DNA of 37,850 nucleotides from an uncultured Bacilli bacterium. GTDB lineage: Bacteria > Bacillota_I > Bacilli_A > RF39 > UBA660. The number at the start of each line of letters is the position of its first letter. Position 1 is the stretch's first letter. The notes beneath the pieces were generated by a model. The model saw only the letters and a program-made list of their open reading frames with translations. It ran no database searches and was not told the origin of the DNA. The position numbers were made by a program, and so were the translations under genes. This document shows positions 1 through 8,100 of this stretch, piece after piece. The stretch covers positions 1 to 37,850 of the forward strand of contig CAJTUT010000010.1 in the NCBI GenBank assembly GCA_910579455.1. The letters run 5' to 3'.

Positions 1-272
1 CATTTTGTTGAACTTGCTGTACTATAAGTATAAGCTGATACAAAATTTCCTTGTTTTCTAATATCTGATTTTTCATATTTTTCATACAACTCATCTATCG
101 CACCCTTTAAATCGGTTGATGTTAAACCTGACTTTGAATTGTCATAAAAGATATTTTCACTTGTTATTGTTGTTGCTGCATAAACTCCTATTCCTGATAC
201 AATCACCCCTATTACAAATCCCAACATTAGTTTATAGTTCTTCCCTACACTCTTTTTTACTTCCTTTTGCAC
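1..272 (-). CDS. Partial surface-type protein with N-terminal membrane anchor
   Basis: The gene runs off the left edge, so only the first 90 codons are visible. I start it at the GTG at 272 because GGAG lies 8 bases upstream; the ATG just before is followed at once by a stop. The N-terminus is basic (MQKEVKKSVGKNYK), then a hydrophobic stretch LMLGFVIGVIVSGIGVYAA that could be a signal peptide or anchor. Next comes YDNSKSGLTSTDLKGAIDEL, which resembles the 'S-G-L-T-A-x-N-V-Q-x-A-I-D-E-L' segment common in phage tail-fibre and surface-repeat proteins. The function is unknown; I infer an exported or surface protein. Transcription probably starts at the strong promoter at 308-336, which carries a G8 run. 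Confidence 0.7.
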   Translation of the reverse strand, partial: MQKEVKKSVGKNYKLMLGFVIGVIVSGIGVYAATTITSENIFYDNSKSGLTSTDLKGAIDELYEKYEKSDIRKQGNFVSAYTYSTASSTK

Positions 273-307
273 TTCTATCACTCCATAATTATTTACTATA
301 TGTTTAC

Positions 308-336
308 AGTATACCCCCCCCGGAGTGATTTGTCAA
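308..336 (-). promoter_or_regulatory. SigA promoter with G8 tract in the spacer
   Basis: On the minus strand a perfect TTGACA (331-336) is separated by exactly 17 bases from TATACT (308-313). The spacer ends in eight consecutive G (C314-C321 on the plus strand) immediately before the -10. It drives the partial surface-type gene starting at 272. A homopolymer at this place can slip in replication and alter the spacer length, so the promoter could be phase variable. Confidence 0.75.
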
Positions 337-351
337 TAAAAAACTAGTGAG

Positions 352-1212
352 TTACTTTAGATCTGCCGCTTCACTTAATAAGTTATCTAAAGTATTCATC
401 ACGTATCCTTTTTGTTTAATATAGTTAATCACTGTGGATAGTTCTATTTCTGTTGATGAATTGATATTAAATCCAATAATCGAACCTTTTGATAGTTTTG
501 CTTTCACATCACTATATGGATAATTACCTGTTATAATTGTTGGAATAATCGTATGTAGACTTAGCTTTTTACACAACTCCAGAACCTCTTTATTATCATA
601 TTTTGCAAAACAATATTTAGGTTTTAAATTAGTAATAGAATTAACAAGAGTTAAACTACTACTAAAATATAATTCATCATAATTACTGTCATAGTTTAAA
701 ATTTCTATTTCATACCCCTCTTCTGCCATAGAAGTCGCTAAATCTTTATTATTCTCTAACCATAATCCGTCTACAAAAAAGGTTGCTTTGGTATTATTTT
801 CAATTAAAGTGTTCAAAATATTCGTAATATTATCATTTATTTTTACTTCGAAAACTAGGCTAACATCGTTATTAATTCCACTTCCTTGAGATATATATTT
901 ATCATAATAATCATCGATAGATATAGCTGGTAACTCCTCTTTAAAAACTGTTAGGCTTTCATTATAAGTTCCATATTTTTTCATTTTTTTATAGCTACTA
1001 TCATAGTCTATTACTTTACCAGAGATTCCTGGTATAATTTTATTATCTTTTATTTTTGCATTAACAGGATCAATCCTATAATCGGATTCTGACTTTTTGA
1101 TATTCCTCATAATAGGGTCACTTTCCCGAATAAACTCAATTACTTTCTCGGTATAAAAGAAACTAAATAATCCTAATAACAAAACACCAACTACTTTATA
1201 TATTTTTTGCAT
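352..1212 (-). CDS. YlxY-like polysaccharide deacetylase homolog, probably catalytically inactive
   Basis: 286 residues from the ATG at 1212, chosen because AGGTGA lies 5 bases before it (a GTG three codons earlier has no such site). An N-terminal hydrophobic helix suggests a membrane anchor. The C-terminal half keeps NodB-fold landmarks, for example KATFFVDGLWLENN and the spacing after it, but the catalytic motifs are gone. The family TFDDG reads VFEVK, and the GHxxxxHxxxH metal site reads GYEIEILNYDSN without histidines. Its place two genes after pnp matches ylxY, a deacetylase-family gene downstream of pnpA in B. subtilis. I infer a structural or binding role in the envelope. It is separated from the TasA-like gene by a terminator at 1254-1282. 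Confidence 0.65.
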   Translation of the reverse strand: MQKIYKVVGVLLLGLFSFFYTEKVIEFIRESDPIMRNIKKSESDYRIDPVNAKIKDNKIIPGISGKVIDYDSSYKKMKKYGTYNESLTVFKEELPAISIDDYYDKYISQGSGINNDVSLVFEVKINDNITNILNTLIENNTKATFFVDGLWLENNKDLATSMAEEGYEIEILNYDSNYDELYFSSSLTLVNSITNLKPKYCFAKYDNKEVLELCKKLSLHTIIPTIITGNYPYSDVKAKLSKGSIIGFNINSSTEIELSTVINYIKQKGYVMNTLDNLLSEAADLK

Positions 1213-1253
1213 TTGACTCACCTAATAAATTATATGAATTATACAAATAAATA

Positions 1254-1282
1254 TCAAAAAAAGAATACTAAAATGTATTCTT
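1254..1282 (-). terminator. Intrinsic terminator after the TasA-like gene
   Basis: An 8-bp stem (AAGAATAC/GTATTCTT) with a 6-base loop is followed on the minus strand by a T run. It overlaps the stop codon of the gene at 1281-1829. Confidence 0.7.
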
Positions 1283-1829
1283 ATTTGATAGCTTGTTCTC
1301 CTTCTATGGATAGTTTTGCTTTAAAAACCGTTCCCTGTGCATCATTTGGAGCATCATAATCCATCCATAATTGTAATTGGTAATGATTGGATTCATTTAC
1401 TTCTAAACTTCCACTGTCTAAGACTCTACCTAGTTCTGATAATTTAACTATTTTTTCCTCTGTCTTGTTTCCAGTTATTTGGATCTTACATTTTACATAT
1501 TCATCTTTCATACGAGTTTTACTACTATCTATTTCCAAATCTTTTAAAGAAATAGTATATACACTTGGTATGTCTCCATCATTTTCTAAGGTGAAGCTGT
1601 AAGCAGTAGTAGCTTCTCCCTCCTCATCGGTCATTGGATAAGCATCTGAAATACTAAGTTTATTATCGCCTTCTTTTAATTCTAAAGATAAATCTCCTGC
1701 TGTGATAATATTTTTCTTATTTCCATCTACTGATATTCTTAAAATTGCATAGGTCCCTGCCATTACTATAATCAGTGCAATTACAATCATAACGATTATT
1801 TTTTTATTTTTTTCTATTATTTCTTTCAT
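1281..1829 (-). CDS. TasA/camelysin-like secreted protein with SipW-type signal
   Basis: 182 residues. Basic N-terminus MKEIIEKNKK, one hydrophobic helix, then AGTYAILRISVDG followed by NIITAGDLSLEL. This matches the known SipW-cognate signal layout (GTYAYFTD...N.F.AG.LDL), which marks TasA, TapA and camelysin-like proteins exported through the SipW signal peptidase. The remainder looks like a beta-sandwich with an ENDGDIPSVYTISL strand typical of such proteins. I infer an exported matrix or cell-surface protein; no sipW gene lies in this window. The start has AGAGGG 7 bases upstream, and terminators flank the gene on both sides, so it is probably transcribed alone. The family assignment rests on the signal region and size, not on a full alignment. 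Confidence 0.6.
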   Translation of the reverse strand: MKEIIEKNKKIIVMIVIALIIVMAGTYAILRISVDGNKKNIITAGDLSLELKEGDNKLSISDAYPMTDEEGEATTAYSFTLENDGDIPSVYTISLKDLEIDSSKTRMKDEYVKCKIQITGNKTEEKIVKLSELGRVLDSGSLEVNESNHYQLQLWMDYDAPNDAQGTVFKAKLSIEGEQAIK

Positions 1830-1884
1830 AAAATAACCCTCTACTTTCTAATTTCATTTTATCAAACTTCAAAAGATTTGTAAA

Positions 1885-1910
1885 CTAAAAGAGATGGTTA
1901 ATCATCTCTT
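1885..1910 (-). terminator. Intrinsic terminator after pnp
   Basis: 8-bp stem (AAGAGATG/CATCTCTT), 6-base loop, followed on the minus strand by TTTTAGTTT. It lies just after the pnp stop codon. Confidence 0.75.
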
Positions 1911-1913
1911 TCA

Positions 1914-4067
1914 TTATTTTCTGTTTTTTGGTAAAGCTTCTTTTCGGGAAAAGTTTTGCTTTCCTTTTTTATCAACCCCAATAGCCTTTACCAAAATTTC
2001 ATCGCCTATAGATACAATATCAGAAACCTTCTCAACACGTTCATGAGCAAGTTGAGAAATATGAACCAATCCTTCACATCCTGGCCATAATTCTACAAAA
2101 CATCCAAAGTCCTCTATTTTAACAACCTTAGCTTCATAGATTTCTCCAATTTCTACATCACGAGTAATATCTTGTATCATTTTAGCTGTCTTATCAATGA
2201 TTTCTTGATCTGTGTGATAAATAATTACTCTACCATCATCTTCTAAATCCACTTTTACGGCATTGATATTGTTCACCTCAGATACATTGGAAGCTTCACA
2301 AATAATCTTAGTAATCATCTCTCCACCTCTACCAATTACATCTTTGATTTTAGCAGGATCAATAGTGAAGATCATTGTTTTTGGAGCATATTTAGAAACC
2401 TCTTTACGTGGTTGCTTGATTTGTTTTTTGATAACTTTCAGAATTTCAAGTCTTGCTTTCTTTGCTTGGACAAGTGCCTTTTCTAATATCTCTTCTGTAA
2501 TTCCCTTAATCTTAATATCCATTTGTAGGGCACAAATTCCATTTTCCGTTCCAGCTACCTTAAAATCCATATCTCCTAGGTGATCTTCCATTCCCTGGAT
2601 ATCTGTTAGTATGGTATAATCATCCCCATCTGTAATTAATCCCATAGCGATCCCTGCAACAGGGGCCTTGATAGGAACACCCGCTGCCATTAGCGACATA
2701 CATCCTGCACAAATAGATGCTTGAGAGGAAGAACCATTAGATTCTAATATTTCTGATACCACACGAATTGTATATGGAAATTCATCCTCTGATGGAATCA
2801 CTTGAGCTAGTGCTTTTTCTCCTAATGCACCATGTCCAATTTCACGTCTTCCAGGTGCTCCATATCTTCCCGTTTCACCTACTGAAAATTGTGGAAAGTT
2901 ATAATGTAACATAAACCTTTTTTGATCTTCTAAGCTTAAACCATCTAAAATTTGATGTTCCCCTAAAGCCCCTAATGTAGTGACAGACAAACTTTGTGTT
3001 TCTCCTCTTGTAAATAAGGCAGAGCCATGAGTTCTTGGTAATAAGTCAATATCCGTAGATAATGGTCTAATTTCATCCATCTTACGACCATCGGCACGTT
3101 TCTTTTCTTTTACTACAATACCTCTAAATAATCCATATTCAATATTACTCAAAACCATATTAACTTTTACAATTAACTCTTTTAACTCTTCTTCTTTCAT
3201 AGATTCTTCATTTTCTTGGACATATTTATCGATAATTTCTTCTTTTAAAGAGTCAATTGCACGGTATTTTTCTAATTTATCTTTAATTCTTAATGCTTTA
3301 TCCATCTTTTTTGTGGCAAGTAATTCTATTTCTTCTTTTAATTCATCTGTAATTTCTAACTTTTCGTATTCCATTTTTTCTACGCCAATTTCCGAAATAA
3401 TCTCGTCCTGAAATTTAATTAATTGTTTTACAGCATCATGTCCTACCATCAATGCTTTTAGCATGATTTTTTCATCTACTTCTTTGGCACTAGACTCTAC
3501 CATGTTAATAGCATCCCTTGTTCCAGCTACTGTTAAATCCAAACTTGATTTTTCTAGCTCTTCTGGAGTTGGATTAATAATAAACTCGCCATCAATACAA
3601 CCTACTTTAACCCCTGCAATTGGACCATTGAATGGAATCTCACTAATCGATACAGCAAGAGATGATCCTAACATGGCAGAAAGTTCTGGAGAACAGTCCT
3701 GATCTACTGATAATACCGTATTGATAATTTGTACTTCGTTTTTAAATCCCTCTGGAAAAAGTGGTCTCATTGGGCGATCAATCATACGGGCAGCTAAGGT
3801 TGCATTCTCCGTTGGTCTTCCCTCTCTTTTAATAAATCCGCCTGGTATTTTCCCCACTGAATATAATTTTTCCTGATAATTTACTGTTAAGGGGAAAAAG
3901 TCAGATAATAAATTTGCATTTTTATTGACCACTGTTGCAGTTAAAACCACTGTGTCGTTATATCTAACTAAAACAGACCCTGTTGCCTGTTTGGCAAGTT
4001 CCCCATGCTCTATTACAATTTTTTTTCCATAAAAGTCCAATTCAAATTTCTTCTTTTGTCTTTTCAT
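1914..4067 (-). CDS. pnp: Polyribonucleotide nucleotidyltransferase (PNPase)
   Basis: 717 residues, normal length for the family. PNPase degrades RNA 3' to 5' with phosphate, as a trimer in the cytoplasm and often in the RNA degradosome. The order of domains is visible: a first RNase PH core (about 10-145), a helical linker (about 240-310), the second catalytic core with RADGRKMDEIRPLS and SNGSSSQASICAG, a KH domain with the loop IGRGG (about 565), and an S1 domain with GCFVELWPGCEGLVHISQ near the C-terminus. AAGGAG lies 6 bases before the ATG. The gene follows rpsO by 46 bases, with a hairpin between them, the same arrangement as in E. coli and B. subtilis. The hairpin may reduce pnp expression. 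Confidence 0.97.
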   Translation of the reverse strand: MKRQKKKFELDFYGKKIVIEHGELAKQATGSVLVRYNDTVVLTATVVNKNANLLSDFFPLTVNYQEKLYSVGKIPGGFIKREGRPTENATLAARMIDRPMRPLFPEGFKNEVQIINTVLSVDQDCSPELSAMLGSSLAVSISEIPFNGPIAGVKVGCIDGEFIINPTPEELEKSSLDLTVAGTRDAINMVESSAKEVDEKIMLKALMVGHDAVKQLIKFQDEIISEIGVEKMEYEKLEITDELKEEIELLATKKMDKALRIKDKLEKYRAIDSLKEEIIDKYVQENEESMKEEELKELIVKVNMVLSNIEYGLFRGIVVKEKKRADGRKMDEIRPLSTDIDLLPRTHGSALFTRGETQSLSVTTLGALGEHQILDGLSLEDQKRFMLHYNFPQFSVGETGRYGAPGRREIGHGALGEKALAQVIPSEDEFPYTIRVVSEILESNGSSSQASICAGCMSLMAAGVPIKAPVAGIAMGLITDGDDYTILTDIQGMEDHLGDMDFKVAGTENGICALQMDIKIKGITEEILEKALVQAKKARLEILKVIKKQIKQPRKEVSKYAPKTMIFTIDPAKIKDVIGRGGEMITKIICEASNVSEVNNINAVKVDLEDDGRVIIYHTDQEIIDKTAKMIQDITRDVEIGEIYEAKVVKIEDFGCFVELWPGCEGLVHISQLAHERVEKVSDIVSIGDEILVKAIGVDKKGKQNFSRKEALPKNRK

Positions 4068-4084
4068 ATACTTCTCCTTTTTCT

Positions 4085-4115
4085 AAAAAAAGAGACACTT
4101 CAAGTATGAGCGTCT
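4085..4115 (-). terminator. Intercistronic hairpin between rpsO and pnp
   Basis: Stem AGACGCT/AGTGTCT (one G-T pair), 9-base loop, followed on the minus strand by C and seven T. It starts at the rpsO stop codon. It would partly end rpsO transcription and lower pnp, as the t1 terminator does in E. coli. Confidence 0.6.
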
Positions 4116-4383
4116 ACTTTCTTAAGCCTAATTTCTTAATTACTTCGCGGTATCTTGTAACATCTTTTTTAGCTAAATAACCTAGCATACTACGACGTTG
4201 TCCAACTTTTTTTAAAAGACCTCTTCTTGAGTGGAAATCATGAATATGTACTTTTAAGTGTTCAGTTAGTTCCTTAATCTCCTCTGTTAGAATTGCAATT
4301 TGAACCTCTGCTGAACCAGTATCATTCTTTCCTCTAGAAAATTCCTTTACAATACTCGCTTTTTTTTCTTTTGTTAATGCCAT
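4114..4383 (-). CDS. rpsO: Small ribosomal subunit protein uS15
   Basis: 89 residues. S15 binds the central domain of 16S rRNA early in assembly of the small subunit. The conserved NDTGSAEVQIA segment, the HIHDFHSRRGLLKKVGQRR loop and the C-terminal YLAKKDVTRY are all present. An in-frame ATG seven codons earlier is excluded: the intervening bases contain the ribosome binding site AAGGAAG for the ATG at 4383, which gives the usual MALTKEKK start. A SigA promoter at 4470-4498 and a foldable leader at 4414-4452 precede it, and pnp follows. Confidence 0.97.
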   Translation of the reverse strand: MALTKEKKASIVKEFSRGKNDTGSAEVQIAILTEEIKELTEHLKVHIHDFHSRRGLLKKVGQRRSMLGYLAKKDVTRYREVIKKLGLRK

Positions 4384-4413
4384 ATTAACACTTCCTTTCT
4401 TCATATTTGCTAC

Positions 4414-4452
4414 CTTCTAAGAAAAGAGTCGGAAATTCTCTAAACTGAGAAG
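4414..4452 (-). promoter_or_regulatory. Possible S15 autoregulatory leader
   Basis: In the rpsO 5' leader CTTCT (4448-4452) pairs with AGAAG (4414-4418), enclosing AGAG...CTCT. This two-step helix sits just before the rpsO start. S15 represses its own mRNA through leader structures in several phyla, so such a role is plausible here, but I did not match it to a defined RNA family. Confidence 0.35.
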
Positions 4453-4469
4453 TAGTAATAAACATATTT

Positions 4470-4498
4470 AATATACTAGATATTTATTCATTTGTCTA
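4470..4498 (-). promoter_or_regulatory. SigA promoter for rpsO-pnp
   Basis: TAGACA (4493-4498), 17-base spacer, TATATT (4470-4475) on the minus strand, about 85 bases upstream of the rpsO start. Confidence 0.6.
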
Positions 4499-4501
4499 GG
4501 A

Positions 4502-6280
4502 TTATTCTTCATTTTTCTTAAGTTTTATTTTCAACTTAGAATCTTTGTTTTCAAATATGAGCTCATTTGTTGGATTATTTTCTAAAATAGATTGGACATA
4601 TTTATAATCTGGAATTACTACCTCCATATCTACGTCATCTTGACTTCCAAATACTAAAGGTATCCCTGAACTATAACAATCTAATATCTCTTGCTGCTTT
4701 TTTGGATCCATATTGATAAAAGAAGACTCTCGAACGATATCAAATAGGAGATTTCTTCGATGCACTCCTTGACAATCACACATTTGATCTATTATTCTTA
4801 TTGCCACAAGTGGATCATAATAATCTATAAAATCAACTAATTTATAGTAGCATTTTGCTTGTTTATATTTTTCATTTTCACTTAAAACATCCACTATATA
4901 ATCTTTTGATGTAGAACAGTTTATCTTTTTAGTAAACTCTTCTAAGCTATGTTTTTGAAAAAATCTACTATGGGAATCCAAATACTTTATTCTATCTTTT
5001 GAATTCATATCTGAAATTTTATTTTCTAATGACTCTAAGTATGAACTATAAAGCTCTTCAGAAAGGCTTTTATCCTCTATTTGTTTTCTTAACCTACTTA
5101 GAACTAAAAATCTGGAAGCTAAAACTTCTTTATCCTCTTCTTGAATAAACTGAAGAGTACTTGAAAAATAGGAATGATCAATTTTAGTTAAAAATCCTGA
5201 TGTAGTAGAATCCCCTACTACTAAAAATTGTGATTTCATAAAGTACCTTACAGGATCTTGTTCCTTCTTTTCAAAATCAAGATAAGTTAAACCCCTTAAT
5301 ATAGAGGACTTTACCTCTATACTAAAATTACAGAAATCTTTGTTTACTACTAACTCTAAAAGATTATTGTACTGTTCCTCTGAAGTATGAAGAATCTGTC
5401 CATAATAAGCTTCTGCTTCATTACTTTCTTTTCTCATATCTTCTAAGAATCTTTGTTGATCCTTTCTAATCGAATCATCTACATTTTCGTTCTCTCCTAG
5501 ATACCTGATAAAACATTTTGGAAGTTTATCAATTTTATCTATAAGAAACGGAGAATACATTCCCACTTCTAATAAATTCTTTATAATATGAATTCTTGAA
5601 TCAAAAGTAGAAGGTTTCATCAGGAAATCTAATACTTGATTAAAGTGATAAGAATTAAAATCATTAAATTGTATCATTAATTCTCCATTATTCATTAAGC
5701 TAGAAAAAGATTTAGCCTTTAGTTCATCATCGCAATCATAACCTAAAAATAACTTTAAGTGTTCTTGATCAAAACATGTAATATTCCGAACAGAAAATTT
5801 ATTAAAGTCCATATTATTTAAAAAGACATTTTTACTATTTAACAGAACATTTGTTATATCATAATATCTTTTAGCAGATGTATAATTTAAATCCTTTAAG
5901 TTTTTTATTATATGTGAGTATAATATACTCCCCTCCTTTAGTTCTCCTATTCCACACCATAAAGAATCTATATCAGGGTAGAGAGAGTGCGTTTTTTTAC
6001 CCCTTATTTGATTTGCTTCTATTATTTCTAATTTATCTAACAACTGATTGCACACTAGATAATCTTCAAATTTTACCTTATTTTCCAAAGTTGGTACTAG
6101 ATACGAAAACTCTTCCTCTGATAATTTTTCTAGTGTTCTTTTTACCATTACTTTTTTAAAGTCTAGATCTTTACATAACCATTTAATCAAATTTTTATCA
6201 TATTTTCCCTGACTTTCTAGTCCTTTACTTTTATAATAATAATTTAACATAGCATTCAACTTTTTATAATGTAGAATCAT
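4502..6280 (-). CDS. Large hypothetical protein between truB and rpsO
   Basis: 592 residues, function not recognised. The protein is charged and looks mostly helical, with no signal peptide and no membrane segment, so probably cytoplasmic. Many short Leu/Ile-Lys/Glu stretches and repeated 'DxLxxLP' style helices suggest a HEAT/TPR-like or other alpha-solenoid build, but I see no defined repeat period. No catalytic motif is evident. AAAGGAG lies 8 bases before the ATG at 6280, and a good promoter (TTTACA-17-TATAAT) is at 6305-6333, so it is transcribed on its own. It ends about 120 bases before the rpsO start. In B. subtilis the ribF-type gene ribC lies between truB and rpsO; this gene occupies that place but is not a flavokinase. 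Confidence 0.8.
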   Translation of the reverse strand: MILHYKKLNAMLNYYYKSKGLESQGKYDKNLIKWLCKDLDFKKVMVKRTLEKLSEEEFSYLVPTLENKVKFEDYLVCNQLLDKLEIIEANQIRGKKTHSLYPDIDSLWCGIGELKEGSILYSHIIKNLKDLNYTSAKRYYDITNVLLNSKNVFLNNMDFNKFSVRNITCFDQEHLKLFLGYDCDDELKAKSFSSLMNNGELMIQFNDFNSYHFNQVLDFLMKPSTFDSRIHIIKNLLEVGMYSPFLIDKIDKLPKCFIRYLGENENVDDSIRKDQQRFLEDMRKESNEAEAYYGQILHTSEEQYNNLLELVVNKDFCNFSIEVKSSILRGLTYLDFEKKEQDPVRYFMKSQFLVVGDSTTSGFLTKIDHSYFSSTLQFIQEEDKEVLASRFLVLSRLRKQIEDKSLSEELYSSYLESLENKISDMNSKDRIKYLDSHSRFFQKHSLEEFTKKINCSTSKDYIVDVLSENEKYKQAKCYYKLVDFIDYYDPLVAIRIIDQMCDCQGVHRRNLLFDIVRESSFINMDPKKQQEILDCYSSGIPLVFGSQDDVDMEVVIPDYKYVQSILENNPTNELIFENKDSKLKIKLKKNEE

Positions 6281-6304
6281 ATTAGCATCTCCTTTCGTTC
6301 ATTT

Positions 6305-6333
6305 ATTATAATGATTTTTAATATAAATGTAAA
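6305..6333 (-). promoter_or_regulatory. SigA promoter of the 592-residue gene
   Basis: TTTACA (6328-6333), 17-base spacer, perfect TATAAT (6305-6310) on the minus strand, about 25 bases before the start codon. Confidence 0.7.
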
Positions 6334-6406
6334 CAATAATTTTTTAAAATTATTTTTTCTATTTATTCTTGATGTATCCTCAATTTGCATGATTTCCTTA
6401 ATATGT

Positions 6407-6601
6407 TTAAACATCTTCCTTCAAAAGATCAAGGGACATTGTATTTCTGGAATCTTCTATAAAATAATTTTCTAACTTATCGTTGTGATATTGTAAAATT
6501 CTAATCTTTTTGTGATTATTACATAACATAAAACAAATTGATAAAGCCCCTTCTCATCTGATAAGGTTTGTTCTCTATATAGTATAAGTTCCCTCTTCCA
6601 T
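6407..6601 (-). pseudogene. Probable remnant of an unidentified small gene
   Basis: The 390-base gap between truB and the 592-residue gene has no intact gene. On the minus strand two frames carry protein-like sequence that joins only through a frameshift: EQTLSDEKGLYQFVLC, then NNHKKIRILQYHNDKLENYF ending in a stop at 6407. I do not recognise the family. The coding look is weak, so this is tentative. Confidence 0.3.
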
Positions 6602-6672
6602 CTTTTAGTCCCTAAAAATTTGAATTTTTTGTTTTTCTATTATATCTTTACATTTTAAAATTGAAGCTTATA

Positions 6673-8070
6673 TTAAAGCATTTTGTATGGTTTTAACTCG
6701 CTTTTTTCTGCCTGATAAATTGCCAATATTTTATCATGGTTATTTTTTATAACTACTTTATTCCCTATCCCATAATCATTTGAAATCCTACAACCATTCT
6801 TTACTTTCTTTTCTAAATCGAGTTCTACTACCAGAGACGGATATTCAGCTAAAGCCTCTTTTATTGATAAGATTTGAAATTGATTCGACCTTATTTGTTC
6901 TATGGTATAAGCATTAGAAATGGAAAATTTTCCTTGCTGAGTTCTAACTAATTCACTCATTGAAAAATATTCATCAATACTTTGACCCATATCTCTAATT
7001 AAACTTCTAATATAAGTTCCTTTAGAAACAAGACATCTAAATTTAAATGACTTTTCATCTTTATCTAATAATTCTATTTCTTTTATAGTTACTTCTTTTT
7101 TAGGAAGTTCTATATCAATACCCTCTCTAGCATATTCATATAACTTTTTTCCTTTAACTTTAACTGCAGAATATATTGGTACCTCTTGCATATAGGTTTT
7201 GTGAAAAGACTCTAATAGTTTCCTATAATTAATTTTTTTATGGCATTCTTTTTCTTTTAATACTTTCCCTGTTATATCTAGGGTATCAGTAAGTTTTCCA
7301 ATTTCTACACTTGAAATGTATTCTTTAGAATATGCAGTAAGGATTTCCCCTAATTTAGTAGCCTTTCCAATTGTTAGGACTAAAACACCTTCTGCTATAG
7401 GATCTAATGTTCCTGTGTGTCCTATTTTTTTTATTCCTAAAAGATGAGATACTTGATTCACAACATCACGGGAAGTCATATTTTTTTCTTTATTCACTAC
7501 TAAAACACCAGAATAACTTGTTAAATATTCTTCTAAAGTTAGATTATTTTGATACATAATTGTTGCAGGAATCACCCCTACATATCTAATATGCCATGGT
7601 TCATAAAAATACCCCGTAATCTTTTCTTTCCCTTTTGGATATCTTAAGATAAAACCAAAATTATGAAGATAAGGGTGAATTTTTAAAAAAATATCCTCAT
7701 GAGTCATTAATTCATTATTCTCTATTAAAAATTTTCCATTGACTTGAATACTTAAATCAATGGCAAGCCCTGTATGATGTTCACTGCTTTTAATAGGTGC
7801 AACATATTTTTTAGCATACTCACTTCCATATTTCACCTCAAACTTATTGATAATTGCCCGTTGTTCTTCTAAACTCCGATACGAGGAGTCGATTGCAATC
7901 ACTACTCCTTGGTCTTTTAAAAATTTTTTTAATTTGATATATGAAGTTAAAGTTTTCTTCTCCACTTGTATTTTTTCCTCTAAAACATCAAAAGTATCCT
8001 GTAGTTCTAACGTTTTAAAATAATGATTTTTTATTTTATTTTCTTTATTTACTAACACTAAATAATTCAT
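6673..8070 (-). CDS. truB: VanY-type D,D-carboxypeptidase fused to tRNA pseudouridine synthase TruB
   Basis: 465 residues in one frame. Residues 1-185 form a VanY/M15B peptidase domain: S-Y-R-S at 63-66, the zinc motif SxHxxGxAxD (S96, H98, D105), and E157-P-W-H160. Residues 186-465 form TruB, which makes pseudouridine-55 in tRNA T-loops; GHTGTLDP holds the catalytic Asp223, KEYISSVEIG and the KGTYIRSL segment follow, and a C-terminal PUA-like tail ends the protein. Both halves look intact. The VanY family ends 'LTLEEYL' and here TruB begins two residues later, so this is an end-to-end fusion. There is no signal peptide, so the peptidase would be cytoplasmic, where it could act on D-Ala peptides or a new substrate. 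AGGAG lies 7 bases before the ATG; an extended -10 is at 8101. Confidence 0.92.
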   Translation of the reverse strand: MNYLVLVNKENKIKNHYFKTLELQDTFDVLEEKIQVEKKTLTSYIKLKKFLKDQGVVIAIDSSYRSLEEQRAIINKFEVKYGSEYAKKYVAPIKSSEHHTGLAIDLSIQVNGKFLIENNELMTHEDIFLKIHPYLHNFGFILRYPKGKEKITGYFYEPWHIRYVGVIPATIMYQNNLTLEEYLTSYSGVLVVNKEKNMTSRDVVNQVSHLLGIKKIGHTGTLDPIAEGVLVLTIGKATKLGEILTAYSKEYISSVEIGKLTDTLDITGKVLKEKECHKKINYRKLLESFHKTYMQEVPIYSAVKVKGKKLYEYAREGIDIELPKKEVTIKEIELLDKDEKSFKFRCLVSKGTYIRSLIRDMGQSIDEYFSMSELVRTQQGKFSISNAYTIEQIRSNQFQILSIKEALAEYPSLVVELDLEKKVKNGCRISNDYGIGNKVVIKNNHDKILAIYQAEKSELKPYKML

Positions 8071-8100
8071 AAATCAACTCCTAACCTCATAGTTTCTTTT

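Noticed and set aside
116..328. 70-residue plus-strand reading frame at the left edge
   Set aside because: It is antisense to the partial surface-type gene and to its promoter, and it is a Leu/His/Ser-rich shadow with no ribosome binding site.
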